NCBI GenBank assembly: GCA_013176395.1
Contig: JABMLP010000008.1
Location: 372,001-436,000 of the forward strand
Direction of reading: 5' to 3'
Length of the DNA: 64,000 nt
Origin: Venturia oleaginea
Lineage: Eukaryota > Ascomycota > Dothideomycetes > Venturiales > Venturiaceae
Both the position numbers and the translations under genes were made by a program. This document shows positions 19,159 to 31,511 of the stretch, in pieces; position 1 is the stretch's first letter; every line of letters begins with the position of its first letter. The notes beneath the pieces were generated by a model that was not told where the DNA came from, made no database searches, and saw only the letters and a list, made by a program, of their open reading frames with translations.

Positions 19159-22100
19159 TTACCGCTCTGCTGCGGCGGTGGCCTGTGAGCCAACAGACTG
19201 TGTGCGCTCAGCAGACTTGCCAAGAAGGCTGCGCTTAGCATCAGCCAAAAGTTGCTCCAGGGTAGATATCTGGTCAAGTGACAGATTTGCGACGGTGTCA
19301 TGTGTGGCGTTAATCTGATCGGCGGCCTGGACCAAGAGGTCGAGATTCTTCTTCTCGACGGCTGCAGGAAAGGCGGCGAGCTCAAGAATGAAGTTGCGCT
19401 GATCTTCAGGCAGCTCCCTCGTCTTCTGTAATGCAGCGTCCTCCTTCTGCTTGAATAATCGCATTCGATGCTGGACGACTTCCTCAACACGTGCGTCGTA
19501 ATTTTTCTGAAGGACTTTCTCCATATTGGGTCGCTCAGCAGAAGGCAGAAGACCAATGAGACCGGCGACATCTTTCTTGTGTCTGATCTTGTCCCTACAT
19601 TTCTTGTTAGCGTTTAAAATTTGATAGTGCAAGAATGAAACGTACCGTATGCATTTAAGCATGAAATTGTTGATAACTGCTTCCTCGGGCATTCGATAGA
19701 TGGCGTTGCCGGTCCTAGCATCCACTGGCGCAAGGTCGAGCTCCACTTCACCAGTGGCGTAGAAATCGAAGCCGGCATTTGGTGGAGTGGTAGACTTTCG
19801 GTCCTTGAATTTGCGAAGTTGCCACGACCTGGAGGTGTCGTCGGCGACGTCAGTGACGTAGGTACAGCCTCCGCTGATGTGAAGTGGGCACTGCCAGTAC
19901 TGTTTGTGGTAGACCTCTTTGTCCTGTCCTCGGTTGTTGGTGACATATTTGGTCGTGATCCATGGAGGGTGGCACATTGGAGGATTGAGGCAGTCGAGGT
20001 GCCATGCCGTCTTGCAATCATCGCAGAAGATCATGGGACACGGTTTCGAGAAGCCAGTGAGCTGACACTTGTAACAGTGCGGCATAGCCATTGGATCCTT
20101 GATCATCTTGCTGCCGTCGACAACATCGGGAACTGCAGGATTACGTACCAAGCTGGAAGTCATTAGTGGTGGACGCGAACAAGGATGGCAAACAGGACTT
20201 ACGAAACCACGACGCTTTTGAGCGACTTGTAGTTGCCAACTTTGTCGAATTCTGTGTTCCTCTCGACACCTTCGGTATGATCAGAGATCTCCTCTGTCAG
20301 ATGGATCTCTCCAGGAAGACTGTAATCCTCAGCACCGAGCATCTGACCCCAGCCATCAGGGCCGTCTGACTCGCCGTCTTGTGAATCTCGAAGCCTGCAC
20401 TCTTGACAGTGCCATGGGTTCTGTTGAAAATCGGGATCCTCGGAGCTGGAACACTCTGGATCCCAGCACTCTGGATGGACAGAGTTGGGACAACCATCGC
20501 AGCAAACCAAGTCTCCTCCCTTCTTGCAAACGAAGCAGACATCAGAATTATCCTAGATAAATGTTAGTGCTCAGGTTTCCTGGGAAAGTGATTAGAAGGC
20601 AACATTCGGACTTACCATTCCATTGTCGGCAGTGGGTGAGGCATCGCGCTCAACACCACGAGCATTGCCGACTGCACGGGTAGCTGGTTGCTTCACAGGA
20701 GAGTGCTTAGTGCGAGCAGTCTTGCGTCGCTTCGCGTGAGGTTCTCTATCAGCTTGTGCTGAGCGAGGAGTAGAGGGGGCTGATGGCACCTCGAGGTTGG
20801 GTGCAGCAGTAACATCGATGTTACGACGAGTGCGGCCGCTTCTGCCTTTTGGAACTGTCGTGGTAGCGTTGACACGAGATGTACGAGAGGAAGAAACATG
20901 AGCAGAGCCAGTGTCGGAAGAATAGTTGGTGTTATCAGATCCGAAAAAAACCCTCATCGGTGAGGCAGGCCTTGGAACTGGCAGCGCACTGGCATACTCG
21001 GCGGAATGGCGGAAGTCGCTGACCGTGTTCGAGTCAAGCATCGCCTTGCGAGCCAGTAAAGATTCCTCGAGCGAGTCCTGAGCTTGTTTCTGGCGTTTGG
21101 CAGTCTCTGGAGAGGGCTCATCGAGGCCTGCATCTACGATAGAGCGCTTGGAACCCGCTGCGCTCTTGGATGCGGTCTTCTTGTGTTTTCCCTTACCGCC
21201 TTTGCCCTTGCCGGTCTCAGCAGGACCAACGCCGAGACGAGGCGTGTTGCGACCAGATGGAGGTGGTGGTGAGTCCAGGAGTGATGGCTCGACCGCTGCG
21301 TCTCGGCCAGAGGTGTTTGGTCGCGAGTTCAAAAGAGACGGGTTGCCACCTTCAATAAGTTCCTCGTCGACATCGGAGAGATTGGAAGTTGAAGAGAGGG
21401 ATCTAGCACGAGTTTCGCGCTCCACAGTTGGCTCGGTGATGATGAGTGGACTGACAGTTTGGGGAGGACTGTGGATGGTAGCAGATGGCTCAGGGATGAT
21501 TGTGGCAGGCTTCTCCTCTAGCTCTGGCTCTGGTTCTGGCAGTTCGGAGATCGCAGCGCTCGTGGTTGGTGGCTGAGTATGAGGCTGAGCATCTGGAGTC
21601 ACTGTGGCCGAAGCTGTAGCTTCACGAGTTTTGCGAGTGCGACGAGTTTTTGGAGCTGCAGGTGTTGGATGAGGGGCTGGCTGGGGTGGAGCGATTGGCA
21701 GGACTGGCATAGTTGGCAGGGCCTGTTGTGTAGGAATAACTCCTGAACCAGCAGGAGTCTGATTGGTAGTTGAAGAAGTCGTAGCAGGGATGGCAGTAGC
21801 AGCAGCGCTCGCACCGTTGACTGGAACTGAAGCGTTGACGGAAGCTGGGGCGTTTATTGGAGCGAAAGTGTTGACGGAAGCTGGAGGGATGCTTGGAGCT
21901 GGAGCATTGGTTGGAGGTGCAGTATGTTGAGCAGGCACGGCAGGAGTATTTGGGCGAGAACCAGCACCGCCCTTACGCTTTTGACCACGAGTTTCCACCA
22001 TGATTTCTGAGCTATTGGTTGAGTAGCTGATATTGGTGCCAGCACCGTTGGTAAATTGATGCGAAGGTGTATTGGAATTTGGCGTTTGAGATCGAGATTC

Positions 22101-23207
22101 AAAATGTGGTAAAGAAGCAAGAAATGGTTGTGGATGAACAGTTTGATGAGACGAAGGGGGGAGGAGTGGAGGTGTATTAGAGCCAGAAGAACCTATCGTG
22201 GTGTTGGGTGAATAGGACGGCATCGAATTTCCTACTGTGCCTGCTGTCACCATTGTTCCCACTGACGGCGATGGCTGGGAAAATGAAGTGAAGGTGCTCA
22301 ATGGGTCACTTCGGTGAGCTGACTTTGCCAAACGCTTGGCATCCTTTCCCTCTCTTCGGATGTCCTTTTTGTGCCGCCTGAGCTCTTCACCCCAACGTAT
22401 ATTTTGCTCGGGTGTTGGATTACGGAGAAGAGCTGCATCTAGTAATATTGCCAGTTCAGGATCACCGAGACTTTGGCGATAAATACGCTTCACGGCCAGG
22501 CCCATGGCAGGATGTCCTTGACGATGGGCAATTTCAACGACGGCATTGATGACTGCCTCGTCTACTATCTTGCTTCGCGGATGTACCTTGAGGTTGGAAG
22601 AGTAGGCTTGCGCCGTTGCTGCATGCGACACGGCCGAAGGTGGAGTGGCTATTGATATTTGTGACTGTTGTCGGGAGTGAGAATGCGCGCTTGGAGTCGT
22701 CATCCCATTTTGTAACACCGGCGATTGTGCTGCACGAGGCGAAAGCGGAAGAGCCACAGGTGTGAACTCTCTCTTCACCTGCTCTTCCGTTACTTCTGGC
22801 ACTGCTGTCCCTATATGTGGAGGCGTTCCGTCTGGTGTCCTCGACGCAATCTCTAAAGGTGTTTGAGGAACCACCTCCATTGTCTCTGACGCCACGTCTG
22901 GAGTCTCTGAAGCAGCCTCTGGAGTATCTGACGGCAAGTCTGGTACTGGAGTAGGCCTGTTTGTCATGTTCATCCTCAGCTTTTGCCTGCTCGCTGGTGG
23001 TAAGGAACCCAGAGCTGCCATGTTCCCAACCACTCCTCCCCTCTCAAAACCGTGATCCTCGAACGATGGGACCGGTGTCCTAGGCGATGGCTCCATCCAT
23101 GTATCCAGTGAGGTTTGTTTTCTTTCTTGTTTCTTTGGGTCCGTTGAGGCAGCAGCGAAAGGGCTGGATGTGCGCGAAGACTTGCGATTCCCTCTTAGGG
23201 AAGCCAT
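19159..23207 (-). CDS. double PHD-finger chromatin protein (Rco1-like)
   Basis: Exons from 5' to 3' are 23207..20616, 20552..20203, 20152..19646 and 19594..19159, giving 1,294 residues. About 860 N-terminal residues are low-complexity and rich in Pro, Ser and Thr, with basic patches. PHD1 (about residues 869-917) reads VCFVCKKGGDLVCCDGC and HPECW with WHCQECR; PHD2 (about 1007-1075) reads CYKCQ, IFCDDCKTAWHLDCL and WQCPLH. A charged helical C-terminus follows. Two PHD fingers in this order resemble Rco1, which anchors the Rpd3S histone deacetylase complex on chromatin, but PHD2 is unusual and I did not see the other Rco1 landmarks. A generic histone-reader role in the nucleus is safer. Intron 3 (51 bp) is read through without a stop, so retention would also keep the frame. 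Confidence 0.8.
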
Positions 23208-23825
23208 TTTGGCCGGCGTATAGGTAGATTTACCTGGCTCCTACGACGTATTAATACGTATTTTACAAATTCAGACAGCACGCTATGATATTTACCAAGC
23301 CTTTCACAAAGTCTACAGTCCCAAAGGGTGGTTATGGAAGGTCCTTCGTTGGTCGCGTCAAGGTGGTGATTCTTGAGGCATGACTTCGGAGAAAGAGTCT
23401 GAGAGCCGCCCCTATCCCCATGCTTCACAACCACAAAAGCGGACAACATCAGTATATGGACTTATCGTCTTTATCTTTTTGACAGTGTGTTCCAGTTTTG
23501 TGTTTAATCTCATCTTAAAGCTTCAGATTTGCCACCTAGACGCACACATCACGACGAAAGGGGGCTCAATCCAATTCTCAACATGATGCTCAATGATGAG
23601 GGAAGACACTATTTGAATTCTTCTAATGACTACCAGTCACTGCTGGATGTTAATCTCTACACAGACTACAACAAGGCAGCCGCCCAATGCCGTGGAGCGA
23701 AATATTCCTCCCCATCAGATGCAATGCATATCTCAGCGAGAACTAGTTCCAGCAGACGAACAACATTAAAGGCCTTGGTTGGCCCATTCTCTGCATCTCT
23801 CCGCGACGATGCTCTATCGACCCGC
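23208..23825. other. intergenic region
   Basis: Spacer between the 3' end of the PA2G4 gene and the start of the PHD gene (both on the - strand). Open frames on the + strand overlap PA2G4 antisense and look spurious. Confidence 0.5.
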
Positions 23826-26020
23826 TCACTTCTTTGCCTTTGCCGCCTTCTTGTTGAGTGGCAACTCGAGGATCTTGAGGATCTCCTCATCGGTGATTTT
23901 CTTGTCGGTCTCCTTCTCGTACTTGGACACATCAAATGCTGGAGGCGCAGCAAGAATAGTCAGGCCATTCTTGGTAAGTGCTACGATGGATGTTAGCATG
24001 CTTATGCTTGACACCAATCCTTACAGACTTGATAGCAGGCGTTTGGGTAGCTAGAACGAAAAGGGGTAGAACTGAGTATGTAGAAGAAAGGGAATAAAGA
24101 ACGAGGCGATAGCTACAGGTAAAGTTCCCTGTCAGGCATCATGACACAGCGACTTCGTCAATTCTTGTCCATGATCCGGGACTACGCGAATCATACTTAA
24201 AAAGCGAGCGCTTAGATCGAGATCAATATAGATAAATGTCTGGCAATTTTTGGAACCATTTTGCCAGAAAATAAACGATATCGATATCGATTTGAGACTA
24301 TTGCTTCCAAGTAAAGAATCGACGAGCCGCTGTGCAGGTGCGAGTAATGGCACGGCATCGCAACACCAAGGCGGATAATTTATGGCGATACAGAAGATCA
24401 CTTCGCCAATAGTAGTTCAATATTGATGCTGATTGAGGATCATGCACCATACCCGACAGGCTGGTCGAATATCACCCGAGGGGCGGAAAACTCTGACGCA
24501 TGCATGTGCAGGGCAAAGGCTGGAAAAATGGAGAAAACTGGTTGGAAGGAAAACTGGAAACTCACCAACAGTGGAGAACAATCTCGAAACAGGCTCGCCA
24601 TCCTTCTCTGCGACGACATCGTATTGTCGGACAACTCCGCCGCGTACGCACTCCACAACACCGACCTTCGCGCTTCGTTCGTCCTCCAACTGGCGCAGAC
24701 TGAATGGGAAGGTGCCGAACTTCTTCACGATTTCGGTCAAGAGTTTACGGGAGCTATCACGCTTGAGGCCATACTTGGTTTCGGTTCGTCGGTGCAAGGT
24801 TGGTCGCTCTGAGAGCTTCTTTACCTTTCCGCTGCCCAAACTCAAGCCCACCTCGATTCCCCATACCTCACCGACTTCTGGTAGTCCCTCTCCTCGGACA
24901 CCCTCGCTTGGTGAGAAAATGATCTTCTTCTTTCCCTCGATCTCGTTGCGCTCAAATTGCCAGCAGGTTGTGCTCTCGACGAGGTTCGTTCCGTAGGTTT
25001 TGGCAACTTTTTCGAGCATCAAGTTCATCTTTGCCTGGCTGTATGGCTTTTGACTGGCTGCCGCTTTCTTGTCCTCGTCTGATGTAGCAAATAATCCTGG
25101 TGGGAGAAGCATTCTCAATAGAAGCTCGTTTGCGTAATGTGTTGCAAGCAAGAGATCCGCCTCGCGCGAGGAGATCTTGTCCCCAACGACGATATTGTCA
25201 CAGACGATAGTTCCGAATCCATCAATCTGTGCGCCCAATTGGACCTTGACGACCTCTCCCGCCGAGATTGTCCTCTCGGCTTCCTTCTCGGACTTGAGTG
25301 GTGTGTATGGGGTGACGTAGGAACTCGGTGATACAGTGGCCGGGTGTCCAATGCCTTTGACCATCTTCTTGCCCTTGTAAACCTTTGCTATCTCATCTTC
25401 CAAGATCCTGTCTCCCTTCTCACAAATGTCCACGACCTTTGCGCCATCGACACAGAGCTCTGCCACCTCCTTAAGCACCTTCTGGGCAATCTGTGCGGCG
25501 TTCTTGTATTTAGTCAGGGTATCAGGGTTCTCAAGGGAGTAGTCTATCGGCAAACGGGTGGTTAGCTAGGGACATATGGTGAAGCTAATTTGCGCAAACA
25601 AACGACCGCGAAGCCTATGGAACTTTCTAACAGCAGCTTTCATACGGAGCTCCTCTCAATCCAAATCGATATCGACAAATTTCTGGCGAACTACAAGAAA
25701 GTCTTCGCCACAAATTTATCGATATCAATCTCCAGGTGGAGGTGTCATTCTGGTGTTGAGTTGTTGTTGAATTGAGGACTTCCTGTGCAGTACTGGATAT
25801 CCCCTCCTCAATTACGAGTAGTCAGTCTCTTTCTCCATGCTCAGTTGCTCTCTTTTGCTTGAGGGATTCTCGCCAGTCGAGTCTCCAGTTTTCCGCACGC
25901 GTTGTATTTGTTTGTGACTCCTCCAAGGTGAGGTATATTTCGTGGTGGAGAAAGCAATGAAGGGAAGAACTTGAGAAGTGGGTAAGATAACTTACCGACT
26001 GCGACTTCTTCGGTGGCCAT
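23826..26020 (-). CDS. PA2G4/Ebp1-type methionine aminopeptidase-fold protein
   Basis: Exons 26020..25996, 25543..24566 and 23980..23826 give 385 residues. The first exon is only 25 nt (MATEEVAV plus one base), joined to DYSLENPDTLTKYKNAA. The protein has the pita-bread fold blocks of PA2G4/Ebp1 (GIGHPATVSPSSYVTPYTPL, AGEVVKVQLGAQIDGFG, then WGIEVGLSLG and FGTFPFSLR) and ends KNGLTILAAPPA, DVSKYEKETDKKITDEEIL and a Lys-rich tail. Family members lost aminopeptidase metal ligands and bind ribosomal and other RNA, acting in ribosome biogenesis and growth control. Both introns are long for this window (452 and 585 bp) and each carries a related foldback sequence. The Lys-rich C-terminus fits RNA binding. 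Confidence 0.92.
24216..24291. repeat. foldback sequence in PA2G4 intron 2
   Basis: Imperfect inverted repeat: left arm ATCGAGATCAATATAG...TGTCTGGCAA, right arm TTGCCAGA...CGATATCGATATCGAT, about 23 of 31 positions pairing around a loop of about 14 nt. The arms resemble those in intron 1. Confidence 0.65.
25664..25730. repeat. foldback sequence in PA2G4 intron 1
   Basis: Inverted repeat with left arm GATATCGACAAATTTCTGGC and right arm TTCGCCACAAATTTATCGAT, nearly perfect. It is similar in length, arm sequence (ATATCGAYAAATKTCTGGC) and position within a long intron to the one at 24216. Confidence 0.7.
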
Positions 26021-26377
26021 GGCTGCGTTTGGTGTATGGTTCGATTTGTTTTGAGGTTCTGGTATAGATTGTTGTGGAGGACATGAATAATGGGTGGTTC
26101 AAAGCGCCCACACTCAAGAATCGCATCCAATTGCAGACCCCTCCATGCACGTGCTCATGAATGGGGTAAATATGGATAGCAACGCAACTCCTAGGCACAC
26201 AGGTTGAATTGATGAAGGTCTTTTCAATGGTGGCAATTCGACATTAACATTCGCCATGGGATATAAGAGCCCAATACGTCCCAAAATTATCTTGCTTCAA
26301 CATTACTACACCCCGTTGTTCGGCATTCATCCCTTCATATTTCATTTCCTATCCCTCGCGTCATTACACCAAGCCAT
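26021..26377. other. intergenic region (PA2G4 promoter side)
   Basis: Upstream of the PA2G4 start and downstream of the EEP-domain gene, both on the - strand. Nothing further recognised. Confidence 0.5.
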
Positions 26378-27226
26378 CTAATTCAGAAGAACGTCTCCAA
26401 CCACTGCCCGATGATCACTGTTATAAACACCATCCTCAAATTTGTTGGCCAGAACTGCATAACCTTGTGTAGTCCAATCCGGACCCTTCGCCAAGAACAA
26501 GAAGTCAATCCGCTTTGCCGGCTCTTTTCCGTACCCAAACCCAGTGAACGTGTTCTCCTCGCCATACCTCAGCTTGGAATCGATTGAGTCTCGTAGATCA
26601 TGCACAGGCGAGTCTGACGAATTCAACACCCCATATGCCTCCTCATTTGGCTTGCTGTTGAAATCACCAGCTAGAAATATGGGCGCTGGTTCAAGTGATT
26701 TCATAGTCCTGACAATCAGCTTTGCTCCTTCAAGTCTCGCCTTCTTGCCTTGATCGTCCATGTGTGTGTTCATGGCCACGATTTTCTTCCCAGACTCTTT
26801 ATGCTCAAATAAGCCAATGGTCAGGATTCGGGTGGAGGCAGCATCCCAGCCCTTGCTAGGTCTGTCTGGTGTTTCACTCAGCCAGAGAGTCTTGAAATAT
26901 TTCAACTCCCAGATATCTGGTCGATAGAGAATTGGCGAGTACTCTCCAGCGGACTTTCCGTCGTCTCGTCCCACCCCAATATAAGCCCATTCTTCCCGAC
27001 CTGGATTGCCGTCGTTGAGGGTGTCGAGAATATCGATAAGTTGATTATGCAGGACTTCTTGGAGGCAAATGAAGGATTCAGGATTGTGCCATGTATTGTA
27101 GCGCAGCTCATTGACCAGTCGTGGTGACCTTACAGCCCATAGTTCTTCGCCCTTGAAAGGGGATTGAGTCGCATACCTGATGTTGTGGGTGAGGAGACGG
27201 ATTGGCAAGGTGAGGAAAGCTTTCAT
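26378..27226 (-). CDS. endonuclease/exonuclease/phosphatase (EEP) family hydrolase
   Basis: Single exon, 282 residues. It has the ordered EEP motifs: THNIRY near the N-terminus, ICLQEV (metal-binding Glu), MNTHMDDQG, AGDFNSKPNE and a C-terminal SDHRAVVGDV with the catalytic Asp-His pair. The fold uses Mg2+ to cleave phosphodiester or phosphoester bonds. Close relatives are usually small fungal proteins of unknown substrate, in the same superfamily as CCR4 nucleases and inositol 5-phosphatases. The N-terminus (FLTLPIRLLTHN) is hydrophobic but too short for a clear signal peptide. It is transcribed away from the ATIC gene, with 494 bp between the two start codons. Confidence 0.88.
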   Translation of the reverse strand: MKAFLTLPIRLLTHNIRYATQSPFKGEELWAVRSPRLVNELRYNTWHNPESFICLQEVLHNQLIDILDTLNDGNPGREEWAYIGVGRDDGKSAGEYSPILYRPDIWELKYFKTLWLSETPDRPSKGWDAASTRILTIGLFEHKESGKKIVAMNTHMDDQGKKARLEGAKLIVRTMKSLEPAPIFLAGDFNSKPNEEAYGVLNSSDSPVHDLRDSIDSKLRYGEENTFTGFGYGKEPAKRIDFLFLAKGPDWTTQGYAVLANKFEDGVYNSDHRAVVGDVLLN

Positions 27227-27720
27227 GTTGCTTGATGTCGTTGAGGCGCCTTGCTGCTCGTTGGGCAGAAAATTTCGTGCTTTCTACGACAGTTAATCAC
27301 GTCGGCGATCAGATTACATAGCATAGGTTTCATGGTGCCTTAAGTGACTGCAGAGAGAAGTGGACATGGACATGGACCCGTGGGCATGGCATCTCCATGG
27401 GCAGGGGAGTATCCCACCTTCGTCATGGCGATCGGGTGAATCAATCCACGCGCGTGTGACAGTGTAGCGCAATATAAACAAGCAAGGAGGCTGGTGTAAT
27501 AGTGGTACTCGGCAAAGTCAGAGACGGGAAGGTGAGGGTCAAAGTCAAGAAGTGAGGTTGGTTGTTGCCCATAGTAGTTAGGAGACGTTCCGCGATCGGG
27601 ACTTTGCGAAACCTTGGAACGTCAGATGTCGAAATTAATTTTTTGGAAATGAGTCTTTGAGAAACAACAAAAACCATTACGGTTTAGAAACATCACCAGA
27701 ACCACTCCTTTCAAGCTATC
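27227..27720. promoter_or_regulatory. divergent promoter region (EEP hydrolase / ATIC)
   Basis: 494 bp between divergent start codons. It contains GGACATGGACATGGAC (27362-27377), a short 6-bp repeat, but no regulatory site I can name with confidence. Confidence 0.45.
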
Positions 27721-29812
27721 ATGGCTTGTCAAAGCAAACTTGGTTAGTTGATCGATGCGATGAAGATGCCGAGCTGATATCGGCTGCCACAGCTCTTTTG
27801 TCCGTTTATGACAAGACTGGTGAGTTGATATCCGACACCATTCACCGTTGCGACAACTGACCCATACAAAAGGCCTTCTCGATCTCGCCAATGCGCTCCT
27901 CAAAGCCGGCGTTGGGTAAAGCGAAATTATTATTCCCAATGAACGATACTAATCAACCGTCAGGCTTGTTGCCTCTGGAGGAACGGCTAAGATGATTCGC
28001 GAGGCAAACTTAGAGGTCCAAGACGTCTCTGCCATTACAAAGGCCCCAGAGATGCTCGGAGGTCGTGTAAAGACACTTCACCCAGCAGTTCACGTAAGGT
28101 ACTGACACTGTTGGGTTGGATGCATGCTAAAAATCAGAAAGGGAGGCATCTTAGCTCGAAACATACCGGCAGACGATCAGGACCTCGCAGAACAGAAAAT
28201 TGAGAAGATTGACTACGTCGTCTGCAACTTATATCCTTTCAAAGACACAGTCGCAAAGATTGGCGTCACTGTGCCAGAAGCAGTTGAAGAGATTGACATT
28301 GGTAAGCACCGAAATTTAGAGGTGCGCCTACATAGCTGATCATGACTTTAGGCGGTGTCACGCTCCTGCGAGCTGCTGCAAAGAACCACGACCGGGTCAC
28401 AATTCTCAGTGATCCAAGCGATTATCATGATTTTCTGAAGGAACTTGAGGGCGGCTCGATCTCCGAGAAGAGCCGTCAGTTGTACGCTCTCAAAGCTTTC
28501 ACACAAACCGCAGAGTATGATACCGCTATCTCAGAGTACTTCAGAAAACAGTATGCCGGAGAAGGCGTTCAACAAATTGCTCTCAGATATGGCGCTAACC
28601 CCCACCAAAAGCCGGCATCTGCCTACGTTACCTCCGGAAATCTCCCTTTCAAGGCTCTTTGCGGTCAACCTGGTTTCATCAATCTGCTAGATGCTCTTAA
28701 CGCTTGGGCTTTGGTCAAGGAACTGGATGAGGCCACTGGCTACCCAGCAGCAGCAAGTTTCAAGCATGTTTCGCCAGCAGGTGCTGCCATTGGAGTACCA
28801 CTAAGCGATGTAGAGAAGCAAGTCTACATGGTCCACGATATCGCCGGAATAGACCAGTCCGGACTCGCTCAAGCGTATTCCCGAGCACGAGGTGCAGACC
28901 GCATGTCTAGCTTTGGTGATCTCATTGCTCTATCTCGCGAAGTCGACCTCCCAACAGCCAAGATCATCTCTCGAGAAGTCTCCGATGGTGTCATTGCACC
29001 AGGCTACACTCAAGAAGCTCTTGACATTCTTTCAAAGAAGAAGGGAGGAAAATACCTTGTCCTGCAAATGGACAAAGACTACGTTCCAGCACCACAGGAG
29101 ACCCGAACCGTTTACGGCGTGAACCTAACACAAGGCCGCAACGATGCTCACATTTCACCCAAAGAGAGTTTCTCAAAAATTCTCGTCCCAAAGGAGTCAT
29201 CAGGCCTGCCAGAGTCAGCCCAGCGCGATCTTGCCGTTGCAACCATCGCTCTTAAATACACCCAATCGAATTCCGTTTGCTACGCTTTGAACGGCCAAGT
29301 TATCGGTCTCGGCGCAGGTCAACAATCCCGAATCCACTGCACCAGATTAGCAGGTGACAAAGCTGACAACTGGTGGATGCGGTTCCACGAGCGCACGCTC
29401 GGTCTCAAATTCAAGAAGGGTGTCAAGCGACCGGAGAAGAGGTATTTCCCACGACAAACATAGCCATGAATACTTTTCATTGACCCATTCTAGCAACGCA
29501 ATCGATCTCCTCTGCTCTGGCTCCGTGCCCAAATCTGGCGTCGAACGATCAGATTTCGAAGCCAACTTTGAAGAAGTCCCTGCCACATTTACAACCGAAG
29601 AGCGAGAATCATGGCTCCAGAAACTCAGTGAAGTGGCTGTCAGCTCTGACGCTTTCTTTCCCTTTTCCGACAACATTTACCGTCTTCACAGAAGTGGTGC
29701 TAAATACGTTGCCGCTCCATCGGGTAGTGTCAATGATGCTGCTTGCTTCGGTGCAGCCGAGCAGCTGGGCATTACCTTTGTGGAACAGCACATCCGCTTA
29801 TTCCATCACTAA
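27721..29812 (+). CDS. ADE17: bifunctional AICAR transformylase / IMP cyclohydrolase (ATIC)
   Basis: Seven exons (27721..27742, 27793..27819, 27873..27915, 27964..28093, 28142..28301, 28352..29441, 29494..29812) give 596 residues. It catalyses the last two steps of de novo purine synthesis: formylation of AICAR with 10-formyl-THF, then ring closure to IMP; cytosolic. The N-terminal MGS-like cyclohydrolase domain shows [37 protein letters not shown] and CNLYPF. The C-terminal transformylase shows [11 protein letters not shown], the catalytic Lys-His in [11 protein letters not shown], and [22 protein letters not shown]. The very short first exon (22 nt, MACQSKL) was chosen because it restores the conserved [13 protein letters not shown] start; the 5' half is split by four introns in about 400 bp. 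Yeast orthologues are ADE16/ADE17. Confidence 0.96.
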
Positions 29813-30167
29813 GTTATCAAAGTCATGAATGTATCACGCTTAGGACGAATGAATGAAAAGATGTGGGAACGGGGATGGGAATGCGACTGCTTACATCGAC
29901 CATTAAGTTAAATCTGGCGTCAGGAAATAGAGACAAAGTGATACCTGAAGCTTCTTGACATCCAAAAGTGTCTCCAGTCTTCCCAGCGGAACAGATATCA
30001 CGTATTTGCTGGAACCAATGCAATTTTCTTTCTCCTATCGGAACAAAATCCGATGCGGCATAATTCAGCAATGAAATAGATCAATACTGTCAACCTCGTC
30101 TCCAAAGCTGGCAATTTCTCTTCACTTTCAACATTTTCCAAGCTAACGAGGCAGTACAAACAAAGTA
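29813..30167. other. intergenic region
   Basis: 3' flank of ATIC up to the Tc1 element. Nothing recognised. Confidence 0.5.
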
Positions 30168-31511
30168 CAGTACTAGGGCAAAAGTTTCCGTACAATTAAG
30201 CGAAAACGCGAAATCTACACCTCTCATTTTTTAACACATTATCTTTGCATTACCATTATGCCACCTCAACGAAAGCCATTGACTCCTATAAACCCGCAGA
30301 GGCTTCCTAATCATCGTCTTACTCCTTATCAACGCGGCAAAATTGATGCGCAGCGTGAAGCCGGGCTCAGTTTAGGCGCAATTGCGGCGCTACAAAAACT
30401 ACCGCGTTCCACCATCCAATACAGCCTTGAAAAGGACCCATTACGCCAGAACGGCGAATCCCTACCTTCCAGCGGCCGGCCACGCTCGTATACAGACCGA
30501 GATGAACGATCTCTGTTACGCATTATACGTACGCAGCCTAAGTTAACGTACGAGGAGGTCAAAAGACAGGCTTGCATCGATTTTTCGAAGGATACCATCA
30601 GGAGGATATTGAAAGAGTACGGAATCGCAAATTGGAGGTCTGCAAGGCGCCCTTTCCTCACACAGGTACATGCTGACGCCAGGAAGCTCTGGGCAGAGCA
30701 GCACATCTCGTGGAAAGCTGAAGACTGGGCGAAGATTATATGGTGTGACGAGTGCTCAGTTGAGCGAGGGACCGGCAAGGCAAGAACATGGTGTTTTCGC
30801 ACACCAGGACAAAAATGGGAGACCTCAATGATTGATACCTATAAGAAGGGTAAAGGAGTGTCTATCATGATTTGGGCATGCTTCTCTGGCCAAGTAGGGC
30901 GCTCTGAATTGTACATTCTTAAGCGTGACCTAGAGAGCAAGCGTCAAGGCTACTCTACGAACTCGTATATCAAGTTACTCGACGAAATGCTACCTACAGT
31001 ATACGAATCGGGCCTTAAATTTATGCAGGATAACGCGCCTATCCACAAAGCCAAAAAGACTATAGTCTGGTTTAAGGAAAACCTCATTCCACTACAAGAT
31101 GCGCCGCCCTACAGTCCTGATATGAACCCGATTGAAAACCTCTGGCGGAGGCTCAAGGAATTGGTCTACGAAGTGGAACCTATGATTGAATACGTTACTG
31201 GCGGTGTAGACAATATACGAGAGGTTCTAGGAGAAAGCACTTATTAAGGCCTGGCGGCTTATTGAACAACATTATTTTGATGCTGTACTTGAGTCAATGC
31301 CAAGGAGGGTTGAGGCATTACTGGCGGCAGATGGTTGGCACACAAAATACTAAATAGCTCACTGAATGGCTCATTTTGTAGCCCTGGTATTACTGTACAT
31401 TATACGAGAATATGAGCGAAAATGATCACGTTGAAAGCGCGATAATGTAATTACAAGAATCACCATTTTTTGAGCGATCTCGGCTGTACGGAAACTTGTG
31501 CGACCCTACTG
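30168..31511 (+). mobile_element. Tc1-type DNA transposon (inactive)
   Basis: 1,344 bp with TA on both sides (30166-30167 and 31512-31513). The ends are inverted repeats with the shared pattern CAGTA..GGG....AAGTTTCCGTACA; the left has three extra bases after CAGTA. It carries one transposase gene with a late frameshift. It is unrelated in end sequence to the pogo elements. Confidence 0.88.
30258..31353 (+). pseudogene. Tc1/mariner transposase (DD34E)
   Basis: The frame from ATG 30258 has a basic N-terminus, a helix-turn-helix (QRGKIDAQREAGLSLGAIA, then PRSTIQYSL), a second one around YEEVKRQACIDFSKDTIRRIL, and a GRPR-type linker (SSGRPRSYTDRDE). The catalytic triad is visible as WCDECSVERG, FMQDNAPIHK and SPDMNPIENLW, with 34 residues between the second Asp and the Glu (DD34E, Tc1 type). 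Near 31235 one base change shifts the frame: the frame in use stops at 31245-31247, while the expected C-terminus (ALIKAWRLIEQHYFDAVL and RVEALLAADGW) continues in another frame to 31353. The frameshift lies after the catalytic core. Confidence 0.85.

Noticed and set aside
24417..24562. C-terminal extension of PA2G4 by reading through exon 2
   Set aside because: The read-through lacks the family C-terminus, which is found intact in exon 3 (KNGLTILAAPPA) with a proper GTGAGT/GTAG junction.
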